64,000 nucleotides of DNA from Orrella daihaiensis (GTDB lineage Bacteria > Pseudomonadota > Gammaproteobacteria > Burkholderiales > Burkholderiaceae_B), in assembly GCF_022811525.1 (NCBI RefSeq), contig NZ_CP063982.1:1922001-1986000 (forward strand). The letters run 5' to 3'. The notes beneath the pieces are model-generated. The model was not told the DNA's origin. It made no database searches and saw only the letters and a list, made by a program, of their open reading frames with translations. Both the position numbers and the translations under genes were made by a program. Of the stretch, positions 19,178-28,418 are shown in pieces (the first letter of the stretch is position 1; every line of letters begins with the position of its first letter).

Positions 19178-20068
19178 ATGTCACAACAACACTCTGCCGG
19201 CGCTCGTTTTCGCACCGCGCTAAAAGAAGAGTCCCCCCTTCAAATCATTGGTGCAATCAACGCCAATCATGCCTTGCTGGCCAAGCGCGCCGGCTACCGT
19301 GCCATTTATCTCTCGGGCGGCGGCGTTGCTGCCGGCTCACTTGGCTTGCCAGATCTTGGGATCAACACACTTGACGATGTACTGACCGATGTTCGGCGTA
19401 TCACCGATGTTTGTGACGTGCCACTTGTGGTTGACATTGACACTGGCTTTGGCCCGTCGGCTTTCAATATTGCCCGCACCGTCAAGAGCCTGATTAAATT
19501 TGGAGCGGCCGCTTGTCATATTGAAGACCAGGTAGGTGCCAAGCGCTGCGGTCATCGCCCCGGCAAAGAGATCGTGACGACTGAGGAGATGCGAGATCGC
19601 GTCAAAGCAGCGGCAGATGCTCGTACAGACGAGAATTTCTACCTGATTGCACGCACCGACGCGATTGCTGTGCAGGGTGTGGATGCCGCGATCGAGCGTG
19701 CACTGGCCTGCGTTGAAGCTGGCGCCGACGCGATCTTCGCTGAAGCTGCATACGACTTGCCAACCTACGACAAGTTTGTCAAAGCCGTTGGTGTTCCAGT
19801 GCTTGCCAACATCACGGAATTTGGCAAGACGCCTCTATTTACCGTGGACGAGTTGCGCTCTGTGAACGTCGCGATGGTGCTCTACCCCCTTTCAGCATTT
19901 CGCGCCATGAATAAAGCTGCCGAGATGGTTTATGAGGCAATTCGCCGAGACGGCCATCAGAAAAATGTTGTTGACATGATGCAAACCCGCGATGAGTTGT
20001 ACGACCGTATCGGATATCACGATTACGAGCAAAAACTTGATGCATTGTTTGCTCAATCCAAGTCTTAA
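19178..20068 (+). CDS. prpB: 2-methylisocitrate lyase
   Basis: Cleaves 2-methylisocitrate to pyruvate and succinate in the methylcitrate cycle. The 296-residue ICL/PEPM-superfamily protein has the active-site loop KRCGHRPGKE (around residues 125-134) with the catalytic Cys, DIDTGFG for Mg binding, and FYLIARTDA. Length and motif fit PrpB rather than isocitrate lyase (about 430 residues) or PEP mutase. GGAG lies before the ATG. First gene of prpB-prpC-acnD-prpF. Confidence 0.95.
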   Translation: MSQQHSAGARFRTALKEESPLQIIGAINANHALLAKRAGYRAIYLSGGGVAAGSLGLPDLGINTLDDVLTDVRRITDVCDVPLVVDIDTGFGPSAFNIARTVKSLIKFGAAACHIEDQVGAKRCGHRPGKEIVTTEEMRDRVKAAADARTDENFYLIARTDAIAVQGVDAAIERALACVEAGADAIFAEAAYDLPTYDKFVKAVGVPVLANITEFGKTPLFTVDELRSVNVAMVLYPLSAFRAMNKAAEMVYEAIRRDGHQKNVVDMMQTRDELYDRIGYHDYEQKLDALFAQSKS

Positions 20069-20095
20069 ATCTGAATTTGCAACAAGGAGTTACCC

Positions 20096-21283
20096 ATGGC
20101 CACCACCCGTAAACCCGCAGCCAAGAAAACTGCAGAACAAGCGCCCGTTGCGCCTAAACCGAAGAAATCGGTCGCACTGTCTGGCGTCGTTGCTGGCAAT
20201 ACTGCTTTGTGCACCGTCGGTCGCACAGGCAATGACCTGCATTATCGTGGCTACGATATTCTGGATTTCGCCGATGTCTGTGAGTTTGAAGAAATTGCAC
20301 ATTTGTTGATTCATGGCAAGTTACCCAACAAGTCCGAACTCAGCGCTTACAAAGAAAAACTCAAGGCATTACGTGGTCTGCCAGCCCAACTGCAAGCGGC
20401 GCTCGAGGCTCTGCCTGCTGCAAGCCATCCGATGGATGTGATGCGTACAGCGACCTCAGTACTAGGTTGTGTTCTGCCCGAGAAAGATGACCACAACATT
20501 CCCGGTGCGCGCGATATTGCCGATCGATTGATGGCAAGCCTGGGATCAGCATTGCTTTACTGGTATCACTACAGTCACAATGGTCGCATCATTGATGTAC
20601 AAACTGACGATGACAGCATTGGTGGCCATTTTCTTCATCTATTGCATGGCAAAAAGCCCGACCAAGAGTGGGTGCGGGCCATGCATACCTCGCTCATTTT
20701 GTATGCCGAACACGAATTCAACGCATCGACTTTCACCAGCCGGGTGATTGCGGGTACTGGCTCAGACATGTACTCGGCAATTACCGGCGGAATTGGTGCA
20801 TTACGCGGCCCCAAACATGGTGGTGCTAACGAAGTCGCCTTCGAAGTGCAAAAACGCTATGAAACACCTGATGAGGCTGAGGCTGATATCCGCCGTCGAG
20901 TCGAGAACAAGGAAGTGGTCATCGGCTTTGGGCACCCGGTCTACACCATCGCTGATCCACGCAACAAAGTCATCAAGGCCGTTGCGCAGCGTTTATCTAA
21001 AAGCGCCAACAACATGAAGATGTACGACATTGCCGAGCGTCTCGAAAGTGTCATGTGGGACGTTAAAAAAATGTTCCCTAACCTTGATTGGTTCTCAGCG
21101 GTTTCTTACCACATGATGGGTGTACCAACTGCCATGTTCACCCCACTATTTGTGATCGCCCGCACTGCTGGCTGGTCCGCTCACATTATTGAGCAACGTG
21201 TGGACAACAAGATCATCCGTCCGACTGCTAATTACGTTGGACCTGAGAACTTGAAGTTCGTGCCGATCAATAGACGTAAGTAA
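20096..21283 (+). CDS. prpC: 2-methylcitrate synthase
   Basis: Condenses propionyl-CoA with oxaloacetate. The 395-residue citrate-synthase-fold protein lacks the N-terminal domain of GltA and has the motifs GPKHGGANEVAFEV and GFGHPVYTIADPRNKVIK, the latter typical of PrpC. The N-terminus (1-30) is unusually Lys/Ala/Pro-rich (KPAAKKTAEQAPVAPKPKK) and probably disordered. AAGGAG lies before the ATG. It follows prpB by 27 bp. Confidence 0.95.
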   Translation: MATTRKPAAKKTAEQAPVAPKPKKSVALSGVVAGNTALCTVGRTGNDLHYRGYDILDFADVCEFEEIAHLLIHGKLPNKSELSAYKEKLKALRGLPAQLQAALEALPAASHPMDVMRTATSVLGCVLPEKDDHNIPGARDIADRLMASLGSALLYWYHYSHNGRIIDVQTDDDSIGGHFLHLLHGKKPDQEWVRAMHTSLILYAEHEFNASTFTSRVIAGTGSDMYSAITGGIGALRGPKHGGANEVAFEVQKRYETPDEAEADIRRRVENKEVVIGFGHPVYTIADPRNKVIKAVAQRLSKSANNMKMYDIAERLESVMWDVKKMFPNLDWFSAVSYHMMGVPTAMFTPLFVIARTAGWSAHIIEQRVDNKIIRPTANYVGPENLKFVPINRRK

Positions 21284-21289
21284 TCGCGC

Positions 21290-21319
21290 AACAGCCTGAG
21301 AGATCACGCTCAGGCTGTT
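21290..21319 (+). repeat. Intercistronic hairpin between prpC and acnD, no T-tract
   Basis: Perfect 11-bp inverted repeat (aacagcctgag/ctcaggctgtt, 8-nt loop) 7 bp after the prpC stop. It is not followed by a U-run (ggcaagaa), so it is more likely an mRNA 3'-end stabiliser or processing site than an efficient intrinsic terminator. Confidence 0.7.
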
Positions 21320-21374
21320 GGCAAGAATTCTGACTGCCCAGACTGCCTTATTCGCCTTTCTTAGCGAGACTGCC

Positions 21375-23966
21375 ATGAACACTGCGTACCGCAAAAAACT
21401 GCCCGGAACCAAGCTTGACTATTTTGACGCTCGCGAAGCGGTTGATGCGATCAAGCCTGGCGCATACGACAAACTGCCTTACACGTCGAGGGTACATGCG
21501 GAGAACTTGGTACGTCGTTGTGACCCATCGTTGCTGACCGACGCATTAAAGCAGCTCATTGAGCGCAAGCGAGATCTGGATTTCCCATGGTTTCCGGCTC
21601 GCGTCGTTTGCCATGATATTTTGGGACAAACGGCACTCGTTGACCTTGCCGGATTACGCGATGCCATCGCAGCCAAAGGTGGAGACCCGGCGAAAGTCAA
21701 CCCGGTCGTGCCAACACAATTGATCGTTGATCACTCATTGGCTGTTGAATGTGGCGGCGATGATCCTGACGCCTTTGCTAAAAACCGTGCGATTGAAGAC
21801 CGTCGAAATGAAGATCGCTTTCACTTCATAAACTGGACAAAAAAAGCATTCAAAAATGTAGACGTGATCCCCCCGGGTAACGGCATCATGCACCAGATCA
21901 ATCTGGAACGCATGTCGCCTGTGATTCATTCCCGTGACGGTGTGGCATTTCCCGACACGCTCGTCGGAACCGACAGCCACACACCACACGTTGATGCCTT
22001 AGGTGTGATCGCAATCGGCGTGGGAGGCTTGGAAGCTGAGAGCGTCATGCTCGGACGCGCATCATGGATGCGTCTGCCCGATATCATTGGCGTCAAACTT
22101 ATTGGCAAACTAAAACCGGGCATTACGGCAACCGATCTAGTGCTTGCCTTGACTGAGTTCTTGCGCAATCAAAAAGTTGTCTCCTCTTACCTTGAATTCT
22201 TTGGCGAGGGGGCAGCCAACCTCACACTTGGTGACCGCGCCACAATCTCAAACATGACCCCTGAGTACGGCGCAACAGCAGCCATGTTTACCATCGACCA
22301 GCAAACGATTGACTACTTGCGCCTGACCGGCCGCGAAGAACAGCAGGTGCAACTGGTAGAAACCTACGCCAAAGAGACAGGACTTTGGGCTAATGGCTTG
22401 GACACAGCCGAGTACGAACGCGTGCTCGAGTTTGATTTGTCATCTGTTGTCAGAAACATCGCAGGTCCCTCCAACCCTCATCGTCGGGTTGCCACCACTG
22501 ATCTGGCTGCCAAAGGCATCTCCGGTAAAGTGGAAAACGAGCCAGGCTTGATGCCAGATGGCGCAGTGATCATCGCAGCCATTACAAGTTGCACCAACAC
22601 CAGCAACCCACGTAACGTGATTGCAGCCGGCTTGTTGGCCCGCAATGCCAACGCGCGCGGACTGACTCGCAAACCTTGGGTTAAGAGCTCGCTAGCACCT
22701 GGATCCAAAGCAGTTGAACTCTACCTGCAAGAGTCGCATCTCTTGCCCGAACTGGAGAAACTCGGTTTTGGCATCGTGGCATTTGCCTGTACCACTTGCA
22801 ACGGTATGAGCGGTGCACTTGACCCGAAAATTCAGCAAGAAATTATCGATCGTGATCTGTATGCCACAGCAGTGCTATCGGGCAACCGTAACTTTGATGG
22901 TCGTATTCACCCTTATGCGAAACAGGCATTCCTCGCATCCCCTCCCTTGGTGGTGGCCTATGCGATTGCGGGTACCATTCGCTTTGACATAGAAAAGGAT
23001 GTGTTAGGCCTAGACAAAGAAGGCAAGCCTGTCACTCTCAAAGATATCTGGCCGACAGACGAAGAAATTGATGCCATCGTCAAGTCAAGCGTCAAGCCCG
23101 AGCAATTCCGTAAAGTCTACGAGCCTATGTTTGCTGCAACGGTTCAAAGCAGCGAGAAAATTAGCCCGCTCTACGAGTGGCGCGCCCAAAGCACGTACAT
23201 CCGTCGCCCACCCTACTGGGAAGGCGCACTGGCCGGCGAACGGACCTTGAAAGGTATGCGACCTCTGGCAGTGCTTGGCGACAACATCACGACTGATCAC
23301 TTATCACCGTCGAATGCTATTTTGGCCAGTAGCGCAGCTGGCGAATACCTCGCCAAGATGGGCTTGCCAGAAGAAGACTTCAACTCGTATGCCACGCACC
23401 GGGGCGACCACCTGACTGCCCAACGCGCCACGTTTGCCAATCCCAAGTTGCTAAACGAGATGGTGCTAGAGAACGGTGAAATCAAACAAGGATCACTGGC
23501 TCGCATCGAACCAGAAGGCAAGGTCACTCGTATGTGGGAAGCGATCGAGACCTACATGAACCGCAAGCAGCCTCTGATCATCGTGGCTGGCGCTGACTAC
23601 GGTCAAGGCTCTTCACGTGACTGGGCAGCCAAGGGGGTTCGCCTGGCTGGTGTTGAGGCGATTGTGGCTGAAGGGTTTGAGCGTATTCACCGCACCAACT
23701 TGGTGGGCATGGGTGTACTGCCGCTTGAATTTAAAGCCGGCACAACGCGCAAGACGCTAAACATTGATGGCACCGAAACGTTTGATGTGATTGGCGAGCA
23801 TACGCCGCGTGCAACGCTAACTTTGGTGATTCACCGTAAAGACGGGCAAACGATTGAAGTGCCTGTGACATGCCGCCTCGATACAGCCGAGGAAGTCTCT
23901 ATCTATAAAGCTGGCGGTGTATTACAGCGCTTTGCCCAGGACTTTTTAGAGTCCGAAGCTGCATAA
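21375..23966 (+). CDS. acnD: Fe/S-dependent 2-methylcitrate dehydratase AcnD
   Basis: Aconitase-family enzyme that dehydrates 2-methylcitrate to 2-methylaconitate, replacing PrpD. Start at ATG 21375 (863 residues, MNTAYRKKLPGT). [4Fe-4S] ligands lie in AITSCTNTSNPRNV and CTTCNGMSGALDP; the swivel-domain motifs are ADYGQGSSRDWAAKG and GFERIHRTNLVGMG. The AcnD assignment rests on its position between prpC and prpF, the partner protein needed for AcnD function, and on divergence from the separate AcnA at 28419. Confidence 0.94.
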   Translation: MNTAYRKKLPGTKLDYFDAREAVDAIKPGAYDKLPYTSRVHAENLVRRCDPSLLTDALKQLIERKRDLDFPWFPARVVCHDILGQTALVDLAGLRDAIAAKGGDPAKVNPVVPTQLIVDHSLAVECGGDDPDAFAKNRAIEDRRNEDRFHFINWTKKAFKNVDVIPPGNGIMHQINLERMSPVIHSRDGVAFPDTLVGTDSHTPHVDALGVIAIGVGGLEAESVMLGRASWMRLPDIIGVKLIGKLKPGITATDLVLALTEFLRNQKVVSSYLEFFGEGAANLTLGDRATISNMTPEYGATAAMFTIDQQTIDYLRLTGREEQQVQLVETYAKETGLWANGLDTAEYERVLEFDLSSVVRNIAGPSNPHRRVATTDLAAKGISGKVENEPGLMPDGAVIIAAITSCTNTSNPRNVIAAGLLARNANARGLTRKPWVKSSLAPGSKAVELYLQESHLLPELEKLGFGIVAFACTTCNGMSGALDPKIQQEIIDRDLYATAVLSGNRNFDGRIHPYAKQAFLASPPLVVAYAIAGTIRFDIEKDVLGLDKEGKPVTLKDIWPTDEEIDAIVKSSVKPEQFRKVYEPMFAATVQSSEKISPLYEWRAQSTYIRRPPYWEGALAGERTLKGMRPLAVLGDNITTDHLSPSNAILASSAAGEYLAKMGLPEEDFNSYATHRGDHLTAQRATFANPKLLNEMVLENGEIKQGSLARIEPEGKVTRMWEAIETYMNRKQPLIIVAGADYGQGSSRDWAAKGVRLAGVEAIVAEGFERIHRTNLVGMGVLPLEFKAGTTRKTLNIDGTETFDVIGEHTPRATLTLVIHRKDGQTIEVPVTCRLDTAEEVSIYKAGGVLQRFAQDFLESEAA

Positions 23967-24001
23967 TGACCTCACAACTGGCAACACCAGCTGTGAGGTC
24001 A
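23967..24001 (+). repeat. Intercistronic hairpin between acnD and prpF, no T-tract
   Basis: A 10-bp stem (tgacctcaca/tgtgaggtca) is extended, after one mismatch, by ctgg/ccag around a 5-nt loop. It starts right after the acnD stop codon. No U-run follows. Like the hairpin after prpC, it probably affects mRNA stability or relative expression. Confidence 0.65.
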
Positions 24002-24066
24002 GTACTGATCTGTAATGATTCAAACAGCAGTTGAAAATTTAAACCAAGTTCTGATGAGTAACTGCC

Positions 24067-25266
24067 ATGGCATACGCACCGCAAATAAAAGTCCCAGCAA
24101 CCTACATTCGGGGTGGCACCAGCAAAGGTGTTTTTTTTAAGCTTGACGATATGCCCGAAGCAGCGCAAGTCCCTGGCCTTGCCCGAGACGCCTTGTTGAT
24201 GCGCGTGATAGGAAGTCCTGACCCGTACGGCAAGCAAATCGACGGCATGGGTGGTGCGACATCTAGCACCAGCAAGACCGTGATCGTCTCCAAAAGCAGC
24301 AGACCAGATCATGACCTTGATTATCTGTTTGGCCAGGTATCAATCGACAAAGCTTTTGTAGACTGGAGTGGTAACTGTGGCAACTTGTCTGCCGCTGTTG
24401 GGCCTTTTGGCATTGCCAGTGGTCTCGTAGACTCCAGTCGCGTCCCAGAAAATGGCATTGCAACCGTGCGCATTTGGCAGGCCAATATCAACAAAACCAT
24501 CATTGCCCACGTGCCGATGACGAATGGTCAAGTGCAGGAAACCGGTGACTTCGAACTCGATGGCGTGACATTCCCTGCCGCTGAAATTCAGCTCGAGTTC
24601 ATGGATCCGGCGGCAGAGGAGGAAGGCGTCGGTGGTGCAATGTTTCCGACTGGCAATCTTGTCGACGATCTAGAGGTGCCAGGAGTAGGCACTTTCAAGG
24701 CAACCATGATCAATGCCGGCATACCCACGATTTTCTTGAACGCGGAAGAAATTGGCTACAAAGGGACAGAGCTGCAGGACGACATTAACAATGACACCAA
24801 AGCTCTGGCGATGTTTGAAACGATCCGCGCACATGGCGCCGTGAGGATGGGTTTGATTCATCACATCGAAGAGGCTGCCAAACGACAACACACACCCAAA
24901 GTTGCCTTTGTCGCCAAACCGATTGACTACGTGTCCTCAAGCGGCAAGGCAGTCAAAGCTGCGGATATTGATCTGCTCGTGCGCGCACTTTCAATGGGCA
25001 AACTTCACCACGCGATGATGGGCACGGCCGCTGTGGCCATTGGTACCGCTGCAGCCATTCCGGGCACTCTGGTCAATCTCGCCGCTGGCGGTGGCAAGCT
25101 GGATGCAGTGCGGTTTGGGCACCCATCAGGAACGCTCCGTGTTGGTGCCCAAGCCGAACAAGTCGATGGTGACTGGCAAGTCAAAAAAGCCATCATGAGC
25201 CGAAGTGCGCGCGTGCTGATGGAGGGCTGGGTACGGATACCTGGGGACATCGCAACATTTGCTTGA
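24067..25266 (+). CDS. prpF: 2-methylaconitate cis-trans isomerase PrpF
   Basis: PrpF converts the AcnD product to the isomer used for 2-methylisocitrate formation, and AcnD depends on it. The 399-residue protein begins with the family motif TYIRGGTSKGVFFK (residues 11-24). It has GGATSSTSKTVIV and WSGNCGNLSAAVGPFGI, the diaminopimelate-epimerase-like fold with its catalytic-loop Cys, and ends VLMEGWVRIPG. It lies about 100 bp downstream of acnD. Confidence 0.95.
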   Translation: MAYAPQIKVPATYIRGGTSKGVFFKLDDMPEAAQVPGLARDALLMRVIGSPDPYGKQIDGMGGATSSTSKTVIVSKSSRPDHDLDYLFGQVSIDKAFVDWSGNCGNLSAAVGPFGIASGLVDSSRVPENGIATVRIWQANINKTIIAHVPMTNGQVQETGDFELDGVTFPAAEIQLEFMDPAAEEEGVGGAMFPTGNLVDDLEVPGVGTFKATMINAGIPTIFLNAEEIGYKGTELQDDINNDTKALAMFETIRAHGAVRMGLIHHIEEAAKRQHTPKVAFVAKPIDYVSSSGKAVKAADIDLLVRALSMGKLHHAMMGTAAVAIGTAAAIPGTLVNLAAGGGKLDAVRFGHPSGTLRVGAQAEQVDGDWQVKKAIMSRSARVLMEGWVRIPGDIATFA

Positions 25267-25278
25267 ACTGGAACACAC

Positions 25279-25554
25279 ATGACACATCCAATCAAACATG
25301 AAGTTCAAAAACAGCGATTTACAACCACGGTTGATGATCACTTGTGCGTGCTCGAGTATGAACTGACAGATTCGAGCATGACCATCACCCATACCCGTGT
25401 ACCTGAGGCTGTTGGCGGCAAGGGTATTGCGGCTAGCCTGACACAGGTAGCGCTTGACACTGCCCGCAGCAACAAATGGCGCGTGGTTCCGCGCTGTTCC
25501 TACGCTGCGGTTTACATAAAACGCCATCCTGAGTATGTTGATCTAACCACCTAA
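25279..25554 (+). CDS. Small GNAT-like N-acetyltransferase (COG2388/YidJ-type)
   Basis: A 91-residue protein, shorter than ordinary GNATs. It has ITHTRVPEAVGGKGIAASL (residues 36-54), a reduced acetyl-CoA loop motif VxxxxGGKGIA, and VVPRCSYAAVYIKRHPEY at the C-terminus, as in the small YjdJ/GTLF-like family. The substrate is unknown. It starts 12 bp after prpF and is probably cotranscribed with it. Regulatory acetylation or an unrelated housekeeping role cannot be distinguished. Confidence 0.8.
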   Translation: MTHPIKHEVQKQRFTTTVDDHLCVLEYELTDSSMTITHTRVPEAVGGKGIAASLTQVALDTARSNKWRVVPRCSYAAVYIKRHPEYVDLTT

Positions 25555-25566
25555 GAAGCATCCTTG

Positions 25567-25589
25567 GTCTTATGTCTTATATAAGACAT
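25567..25589. promoter_or_regulatory. GTCTTAT operator array upstream of acnB
   Basis: Two tandem GTCTTAT half-sites (25567 and 25574) are followed by ATAAGAC (25581). The inner pair forms an 18-bp perfect palindrome at 25572-25589. It matches the gntR-mdh operator in sequence and in 7-bp register and abuts the -35 hexamer of acnB. A common regulator, probably the GntR protein at 17126, is inferred. Confidence 0.78.
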
Positions 25590-25619
25590 TTGCCCTTAAC
25601 CGTTTCGTAGACTTAAAAT
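25590..25619 (+). promoter_or_regulatory. Probable acnB promoter
   Basis: TTGCCC, an 18-bp spacer, then TAAAAT, placed immediately after the palindromic operator. The arrangement mirrors that upstream of mdh. Confidence 0.5.
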
Positions 25620-25667
25620 TGTTGTTGAAGATCCTTTTCATTTCCTTACTTTCATAAGGCCAGACCC

Positions 25668-28253
25668 ATGCTAGAAGCCTACCGTGAACATGTCACTGAG
25701 CGTGCCAAGCTCGGCATTCCCGCCCTGCCCCTGACCGCCGAACAAACCGCTGCCCTGATTGAACTGCTTAAAAACCCGCCCAAGGGCGAAGAGGCATTTT
25801 TGCTTGAACTCTTTACCCAGCGCGTACCAGCCGGCGTGGACGACGCCGCTAAAGTTAAGGCATCCTATTTGGCTGCTGTTGCACTCGGTAAAGAAAAGTG
25901 CCCCCTGATTTCTCGGGTCCAGGCCACTGAAATCTTGGGCACCATGCTCGGTGGTTACAACATCTCAGCGCTGATCGAAGTGCTCGATGACGCCGAGGTC
26001 GGTAAAACCGCTGCTAACGCTTTGAAAAAAACCCTGCTCATGTTTGACGCTTTCCATGACGTCAAGGACAAAGCCGATAAAGGCAGTGTGAACGCCAAGG
26101 AAGTACTGCAAAGCTGGGCCGACGCCGAGTGGTTTACTAGCCGCCCTGAGGTGCCAGAAAGCATGAAGCTGACCGTCTTCAAGGTGTCCGGTGAAACCAA
26201 TACCGATGACCTGTCACCAGCCCCCGACGCATGGACGCGCCCAGATATTCCTCTTCATGCGCTAGCCATGCTTAAAAATCCGCGCCCAGGCATCGAGCCA
26301 GACGAGCCCGGTAAAACAGGCCCTATCAAACTGATTAATGAATTGAAGGCCAAAGGTAATCTCGTGGCCTATGTTGGTGACGTGGTCGGCACCGGTTCTT
26401 CTCGCAAATCAGCAACTAACTCCGTGCTGTGGTTCACCGGCCAGGACATCCCAAATGTACCCAACAAACGTTTTGGTGGGGTATGCTTGGGCGGCAAGAT
26501 TGCCCCGATTTTCTATAACACGATGGAAGACGCTGGCGCCCTGCCGATCGAACTAGATGTCTCCAAGATGGAAATGGGCGATGAAATCGAATTACGTCCC
26601 TATGAAGGTAAAGCACTGAAGAACGGTGAGGTGATCGCCGAGTTCTCACTAAAGTCTGATGTCTTGCTCGATGAAGTGCGCGCGGGTGGTCGGATTCCGT
26701 TGATCATTGGTCGTGGTCTGACCGCCAAGGCGCGTGAAGCCTTGGGCCTAGGTCCATCAGATGCGTTTCGTCTCCCACACAACCCGGCAGACAGTGGTAA
26801 GGGCTACACCCTGGCACAGAAAATGGTTGGCCGCGCCTGTGGCTTGCCCGAGGGTAAAGGTGTTCGTCCGGGAACCTACTGCGAGCCCCGCATGACCTCG
26901 GTAGGTAGCCAAGATACGACAGGTCCGATGACCCGTGACGAACTCAAAGACCTTGCTTGTCTGGGCTTTTCAGCTGATCTGGTGATGCAGTCTTTCTGCC
27001 ATACAGCCGCCTACCCCAAGCCGGTAGACGTTAAAACCCATCACACATTGCCGCAGTTCATCAGCACACGTGGCGGTATTTCACTGCGTCCGGGTGACGG
27101 CGTGATTCACTCGTGGCTAAATCGCATGTTGCTGCCTGATACCGTTGGCACTGGTGGTGATTCACACACCCGCTTCCCGATCGGCATTAGCTTCCCAGCT
27201 GGATCAGGTCTGGTGGCTTTTGCTGCAGCGACCGGCGTCATGCCCCTGGACATGCCGGAATCAGTGCTCGTACGCTTTAAGGGCAAGATGCAGCCCGGTG
27301 TGACCTTGCGTGATCTGGTCAATGCCATTCCCTTCTACGCCATCAAAAATGGCCTACTGACGGTTGAAAAACAAGGTAAGAAAAATATTTTCTCTGGCCG
27401 AATTCTGGAAATTGAAGGCTTGCCAGACTTGAAAGTTGAACAAGCATTCGAGCTCTCAGATGCCTCGGCTGAACGTTCGGCTGCCGGTTGCACAGTGCAT
27501 CTGAACAAAGAACCCATCATTGAGTACTTGCAAAGCAATATTGTGATGCTCAAGTGGATGATCGCCAACGGCTACGAAGACGAGCGCAGCATGGCTCGCA
27601 GGATCAAGGCCATGGAGGCATGGCTGGCTGACCCGCAACTTATGAAAGCCGATGCGGATGCCGAGTACGCTGCAGTAATTGAGATCGATCTGGCTGAGAT
27701 CGTCGAACCCATCGTTGCATGCCCGAATGACCCCGATGACGTCAAGACGCTGTCTGATGTCGCTGGTGCCAAGATCGACGAAGTGTTTATTGGCAGTTGC
27801 ATGACCAATATTGGCCACTTCCGTGCTGCCTCCAAGCTGCTCGAAGGCAAGCGCGACATTCCGGTCAAACTTTGGGTAGCCCCACCCACCAAGATGGATG
27901 CCCAGCAGCTGACTGAAGAAGGTCACTATGGCGTCTTCGGTACTGCGGGTGCTCGCACCGAAATGCCAGGTTGCTCGCTTTGCATGGGCAATCAGGCTCA
28001 GGTGCGCGAGGGTGCAACCGTCATGTCAACGAGCACGCGTAACTTCCCCAATCGTCTGGGCAAAAACACTAACGTGTACTTAGGCTCAGCGGAATTGGCC
28101 GCCATTTGCTCGCGTCTGGGCAAAATCCCGACACGCGAGGAGTACATGGCTGACATCGGGGTGATTAACGAAAATGGCGACCAAATTTACCGCTACTTGA
28201 ACTTCGATCAAATCGAGGACTACAAGGACGTGGCAGATGCTGTGAATGTATAA
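25668..28253 (+). CDS. acnB: Bifunctional aconitate hydratase B (2-methylisocitrate dehydratase)
   Basis: Interconverts citrate and isocitrate, and in known AcnB also hydrates 2-methylaconitate. The 861-residue product has the AcnB order: an N-terminal HEAT-like domain (1-160), the swivel domain (VGTGSSRKSATNSV), then the catalytic domains. [4Fe-4S] ligands lie in GSCMTNIGHFRAA and GCSLCMGNQ. It has its own promoter/operator and terminator, so it is separately controlled from prpBC-acnD-prpF. Confidence 0.97.
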   Translation: MLEAYREHVTERAKLGIPALPLTAEQTAALIELLKNPPKGEEAFLLELFTQRVPAGVDDAAKVKASYLAAVALGKEKCPLISRVQATEILGTMLGGYNISALIEVLDDAEVGKTAANALKKTLLMFDAFHDVKDKADKGSVNAKEVLQSWADAEWFTSRPEVPESMKLTVFKVSGETNTDDLSPAPDAWTRPDIPLHALAMLKNPRPGIEPDEPGKTGPIKLINELKAKGNLVAYVGDVVGTGSSRKSATNSVLWFTGQDIPNVPNKRFGGVCLGGKIAPIFYNTMEDAGALPIELDVSKMEMGDEIELRPYEGKALKNGEVIAEFSLKSDVLLDEVRAGGRIPLIIGRGLTAKAREALGLGPSDAFRLPHNPADSGKGYTLAQKMVGRACGLPEGKGVRPGTYCEPRMTSVGSQDTTGPMTRDELKDLACLGFSADLVMQSFCHTAAYPKPVDVKTHHTLPQFISTRGGISLRPGDGVIHSWLNRMLLPDTVGTGGDSHTRFPIGISFPAGSGLVAFAAATGVMPLDMPESVLVRFKGKMQPGVTLRDLVNAIPFYAIKNGLLTVEKQGKKNIFSGRILEIEGLPDLKVEQAFELSDASAERSAAGCTVHLNKEPIIEYLQSNIVMLKWMIANGYEDERSMARRIKAMEAWLADPQLMKADADAEYAAVIEIDLAEIVEPIVACPNDPDDVKTLSDVAGAKIDEVFIGSCMTNIGHFRAASKLLEGKRDIPVKLWVAPPTKMDAQQLTEEGHYGVFGTAGARTEMPGCSLCMGNQAQVREGATVMSTSTRNFPNRLGKNTNVYLGSAELAAICSRLGKIPTREEYMADIGVINENGDQIYRYLNFDQIEDYKDVADAVNV

Positions 28254-28301
28254 GCCAGCCAACTCTCCCGACTAATAATAAGGAGTTGGGAATGTGGTGA
28301 C

Positions 28302-28330
28302 AAACCGCCTGCTTGACAGGCGGTTTTTTA
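28302..28330 (+). terminator. Intrinsic terminator after acnB
   Basis: Perfect 10-bp stem (aaaccgcctg/caggcggttt), 5-nt loop, then a T-rich tail (ttttttatttttttg). Confidence 0.9.
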
Positions 28331-28418
28331 TTTTTTTGCAGATGCCAACAGGGGGACTATTCACGCAAACGTAAGGCTGATATATGCTTAGAGAACCACT
28401 TTGCGGAGGCCCCAAATC

